From: JBBAFS01 sp041655255
GTDB taxonomy: Bacteria; Spirochaetota; Spirochaetia; Sphaerochaetales; Sphaerochaetaceae
Direction of reading: 5' to 3'
Length of the DNA stretch: 13,950 nucleotides
Assembly: GCA_041655255.1 (NCBI GenBank)
Contig: JBBAFS010000043.1
Location: 1-13,950 of the forward strand
The translations under genes and the position numbers were made by a program. Positions 13,705 through 13,950 of the stretch are shown here, piece by piece. Position 1 is the stretch's first letter. Every line of letters begins with the position of its first letter. The notes under the pieces were generated by a model. The model saw only the letters and a list, made by a program, of their open reading frames with translations, had not been told where the DNA came from and made no database searches.

Positions 13705-13950
13705 GTGAAAAAGATTCAAGTACATGCAATCGATGGGTCGATGATTATTGCCCCTCAAGGGGTTGAGCGACTGTTGGCAATAAGAGAGCAGAGTAAAGAT
13801 GACTCTCTTATCTTCATTATTTCTCCCATAACACAAACAGAGTTTGAGTTTAGAGCTCTTTTAGAAGCAGCACGGGCTCGAGATACTCGACTCACAAGTC
13901 AAGTTGTAGAGGTGAAACGTCGTTGGACAGATCTTGTCACAACAAGTACG
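13705..13950 (+). CDS. Probable aspartokinase-family protein (3' partial, atypical N-terminus)
   Basis: 82 codons are visible and the frame runs off the right edge. GTG 13705 has GGAG at 7 nt; no ATG alternative gives a long frame. The segment GVERLLAIREQS-KDDSLIFIISPITQTEF followed by LLEAARARD matches the layout of aspartokinase N-termini (a helix, the 'VVVSAM'-like strand, then a helix). That enzyme phosphorylates aspartate in the Thr/Met/Lys pathway and is fused to homoserine dehydrogenase in some bacteria. However, the nucleotide-binding KFGGTSV is replaced by HAIDGSMII, so the kinase may be altered or this may be another amino-acid-kinase relative. Too little is visible to be sure. Confidence 0.45.
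   Translation, partial: MKKIQVHAIDGSMIIAPQGVERLLAIREQSKDDSLIFIISPITQTEFEFRALLEAARARDTRLTSQVVEVKRRWTDLVTTST

Noticed and set aside
1..13950. CRISPR array, insertion sequence, prophage, toxin-antitoxin or defence genes
   Set aside because: No spaced repeats, transposase, integrase or defence-protein motifs are visible, and the two tRNAs are not followed by an integrase or a repeated tRNA 3' end.

Overview
The window looks like a stretch of spirochaete chromosome of moderate to low GC (Treponemataceae/Sphaerochaetaceae-like). The best clue is ribosomal protein L28. It is the zinc-ribbon form with two CxxC pairs and carries the 'RKGxAKKKGG' insert that I associate with treponemes. Small secreted or outer-membrane proteins without lipoboxes and a membrane-anchored EAL protein fit this. 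The assignment is inference from family resemblance, not a database match.

Layout. (1) 1-1477, + strand: an Fe-S cluster module. An Mrp/ApbC-type P-loop ATPase is fused to an upstream IscU/NifU-like scaffold domain that runs off the left edge. It is followed 9 bp later by a small NifX/'orange protein' (ORP)-like protein. (2) 1474-2115, - strand: endonuclease III, whose stop codon interlocks with that of the ORP-like gene. (3) 2384-3289, +: a 10-TM EamA/DMT permease. (4) 3547-3745, +: a promoter and two tRNA genes, Pro(TGG) and Arg(TCT). (5) 3764-6039, -: a small outer-membrane-type protein gene, then a heme catalase. The catalase has a Fur/PerR-like dyad upstream and a perfect terminator downstream. 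(6) 6169-7275, +: a divergent secreted acidic protein made of three diverged ~90-residue repeats. (7) 7312-8601, +: an RluA-type pseudouridine synthase with a Cys-containing N-terminal extension. (8) 8603-9508, -: a second EamA permease. (9) 9637-11511, +: a membrane-bound protein with a degenerate GGDEF and an intact EAL (c-di-GMP phosphodiesterase) domain. (10) 11477-12700, -: an MFS permease overlapping it tail to tail. (11) 12753-13241, -: an uncharacterised protein whose secondary-structure pattern recalls the 2H/LigT fold but lacks clear active-site motifs. (12) 13405-13635, +: rpmB (L28) with promoter and terminator. (13) 13705 to the right edge, +: the start of a probable aspartokinase-family protein.

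Most of the window is ordinary core chromosome: Fe-S assembly, base excision repair, tRNAs, ribosome, peroxide defence and small transporters, in short transcription units and many convergent pairs. I see no insertion sequence, prophage, CRISPR array or defence island. The points most worth following up are the scaffold-ATPase fusion whose middle scaffold cysteine is replaced by aspartate, the 25-bp dyad upstream of the catalase, the three-repeat secreted protein, and the probably inactive GGDEF domain beside an intact EAL domain.
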